Shown: in pieces, positions 7,143-8,453 of the stretch
Layout of the letters: every line of letters begins with the position of its first letter
Numbering within the stretch: position 1 is the stretch's first letter
NCBI GenBank assembly: GCA_019417975.1
Contig: DYCT01000076.1
Location: 1-8,453 of the forward strand
Direction of reading: 5' to 3'
Length of the DNA: 8,453 bases
From: Bacteroides sp.
GTDB taxonomy: Bacteria; Bacteroidota; Bacteroidia; Bacteroidales; Bacteroidaceae
Notes under the pieces: model-generated
The model's input: only the letters and a program-made list of their open reading frames with translations
Told to the model about the DNA's origin: nothing
Database searches by the model: none
Made by a program: the position numbers and the translations under genes

Positions 7143-8314
7143 AACGAATAGTTATAGCCATAGCTTGTGTATGGGCATTGATACCCCTTAAAGCACAAAA
7201 TGCCATACAGCAAGTGTTGCAACAAATAGAGCAAAACAACAAGGAGCTGCAAGCCAATATGCAGCTCAACAATGCTCAAAAGCAAGCTAACAAGAGTGAG
7301 AACAACCTAAGCGACCCGGAAGTGGTCTATACCCAGACCTTTGGTCCTACCCAAGAAACAGGTAGCAACACCGAGCTGAATGTGGTACAAGGATTCGATT
7401 TCCCTACTCTTTACGGTTCACGTCACAAACTGAACAAGCTGAAAGCCTCAGCACTGGATATGCAATATGCAGCAACACGTCGCGATGTCTTGTTGCAGGC
7501 TCAAAACCTGTGTTTGGACTTGATTCGCTTGAACCAAGAGAAAGAGTTGCTTGAGAAACGCCTTAACAATGCTCGTACACTAACCTCTGTATTTGAAAAA
7601 CGTCTACAGACAGGTGATGCCAACGTTTTGGAGACCAACAAAATCCGCCTTGAACTGATGAAGATTGAAGCTGATGTTGCAGCCAATGAATCAGCTCGTA
7701 CCAATGCTTTACAAAGTCTGACTGCTCTAAACGGAAATCAACCCATCAATTTTCAAGAGACCACCTATACTACTGTGGCTCAACTGCCTGCTCTTTCGGA
7801 ACTAAAACAAGAAGTATTGGCAGCCAATCTGGAGCTGCAAGGTTTGGAAAGCGAATTGCGTGTAACAGAACAACAGATTACAGTAGACAAATCGGGTTGG
7901 CTTCCGAAGTTGCAAGCCGGTTACCGTCGCAACACAGACCCCGGTCAGAAATTCAACGGATTTATCGTAGGAGGTTCTATTCCGTTGTTTAGCAATCACC
8001 ACAAAGTGAAAGCTGCAAAAGCACAAGCTCTCTCTGCTACTCTGCAAAAAGAGAATGCTACCTCGCAAGCAGAAGCTACGCTCAATGCCCTCTATCACGA
8101 AGTGACCAAAATAGAAGCTACACTGAAAGCATACGACCTCGAAGTGGTGAAACAGAACGTAGAACTATTGGACGAAGCGTTGGAAAGCCGCGAGATTAGC
8201 CTGACCGACTATTTTACAGAGATGAACAACAATATCCAAATCTGGCAAGATTACCTGCAATGGGAAAACCAGTACCACCGTCTGCGTGCCGAAATATACA
8301 AGGATAGTTTGTAA
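7139..8314 (+). CDS. TolC-family outer-membrane channel of the metal-efflux pump (CusC/CzcC-like)
   Basis: This 391-residue protein should form the trimeric outer-membrane exit duct. A signal peptide (MKRIVIAIACVWALIPLKA) probably ends at Ala19, leaving Gln20 first in the mature chain. Cys10 is too early and poorly placed to be a lipobox, unlike lipidated CusC. The mature protein is mostly long amphipathic helices rich in Gln, Asn, Glu and Lys, forming two similar outer-membrane-efflux repeats (about 24-205 and 215-385). Each repeat has a strand-like patch, for example SDPEVVYTQTFG and GFDFPTLYG in the first and LQAGYRR and GFIVGGSIPLF in the second. It is shorter than E. coli TolC or CusC (about 440-490), but this is common for Bacteroidota members. 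Its ATG overlaps the permease stop (ATGA, 7139-7142), indicating translational coupling. It is the last gene of the unit, followed by a hairpin. Confidence 0.92.
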   Translation: MKRIVIAIACVWALIPLKAQNAIQQVLQQIEQNNKELQANMQLNNAQKQANKSENNLSDPEVVYTQTFGPTQETGSNTELNVVQGFDFPTLYGSRHKLNKLKASALDMQYAATRRDVLLQAQNLCLDLIRLNQEKELLEKRLNNARTLTSVFEKRLQTGDANVLETNKIRLELMKIEADVAANESARTNALQSLTALNGNQPINFQETTYTTVAQLPALSELKQEVLAANLELQGLESELRVTEQQITVDKSGWLPKLQAGYRRNTDPGQKFNGFIVGGSIPLFSNHHKVKAAKAQALSATLQKENATSQAEATLNALYHEVTKIEATLKAYDLEVVKQNVELLDEALESREISLTDYFTEMNNNIQIWQDYLQWENQYHRLRAEIYKDSL

Positions 8315-8334
8315 TTCGTTTAACTGAACAACTC

Positions 8335-8396
8335 GATTTCCGTTCTATTACTGCAAGTTCAAGCAATAGAGCGGAAATCATTCTTCAATATTTTTA
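8335..8396 (+). terminator. Hairpin terminator ending the metal-efflux unit
   Basis: A 15-bp stem pairs 8335-8349 (GATTTCCGTTCTATT) with 8365-8379 (AATAGAGCGGAAATC) around a 15-nt loop. One position is a G-U wobble in + strand RNA and would be a C-A mismatch in the opposite transcript, so it is built for + strand reading. A T-rich run (ATTCTT, then ATATTTTT to 8396) follows, looser than a classical U-tract. It begins 20 bp after the channel gene stop. Confidence 0.75.
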
Positions 8397-8453
8397 ATCA
8401 AACCTAAAATCCGCAACTATCATCCAATACACGATTAAGGGTAGATTTATGAG

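Noticed and set aside
8394..8453. Possible tail of a convergent - strand gene (two frames stay open to the window edge, ending at TAA or TAG)
   Set aside because: Only 16-20 codons are visible in either frame, nothing is recognisable, and open runs of this length occur by chance.
8449..8453. ATG at the right edge that might start the next + strand gene
   Set aside because: Only five bases are visible, there is no clear promoter after the hairpin, and AAGGG at 8437-8441 is weak support.
1..8453. Mobile elements, CRISPR arrays, tRNA or rRNA genes, phage or defence genes
   Set aside because: No transposase, integrase, terminal inverted repeats, spaced direct repeats or RNA gene signatures were seen; every long open stretch is explained by the listed genes.

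Overview
The window looks like a stretch of a Bacteroidales chromosome, probably Bacteroides or Phocaeicola. The evidence is moderate GC content, AT-rich start regions mostly without Shine-Dalgarno sequences, a textbook Bacteroides promoter (TTTG, 20 bp, TAnnTTTG), and proteins that read like those of gut Bacteroidales. All genes are on the + strand and no mobile element, tRNA, rRNA or CRISPR array is visible.

Left part (1-2239): the last 35 codons of a gene, tentatively an ABC-F type ATPase, are followed after 11 bp by a complete M13 (neprilysin/PepO-like) zinc endopeptidase carrying a lipoprotein signal. All expected catalytic residues are present. A strong intrinsic terminator (2193-2239) closes this unit.

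Right part (2256-8396): a metal-efflux transcription unit. A promoter with a 15-bp palindrome in its spacer drives a small secreted or membrane-anchored His/Cys-rich protein. After a 163-bp gap come the three parts of a CusCBA/CzcCBA-type RND pump in the order adaptor, permease, outer-membrane channel, separated by 17 bp and then a 4-bp ATGA overlap. The adaptor is a lipoprotein whose mature N-terminus is a histidine-rich stretch with H-D-H repeats, and it also ends in histidines. The permease belongs to the heavy-metal RND subfamily. A long hairpin with a T-rich tail (8335-8396) ends the unit.

Together the small protein and the adaptor tail would gather metal ions in the periplasm, and the tripartite pump would expel them across the outer membrane. 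The exported metal is uncertain: the three methionines that bind Cu(I)/Ag(I) in E. coli CusA appear to be replaced, and the accessory proteins are rich in histidine, so a divalent metal (Zn, Co, Ni or Cd) is at least as likely as copper. The architecture is a known type. The least explored parts are the His/Cys-rich leader gene and the palindromic promoter.
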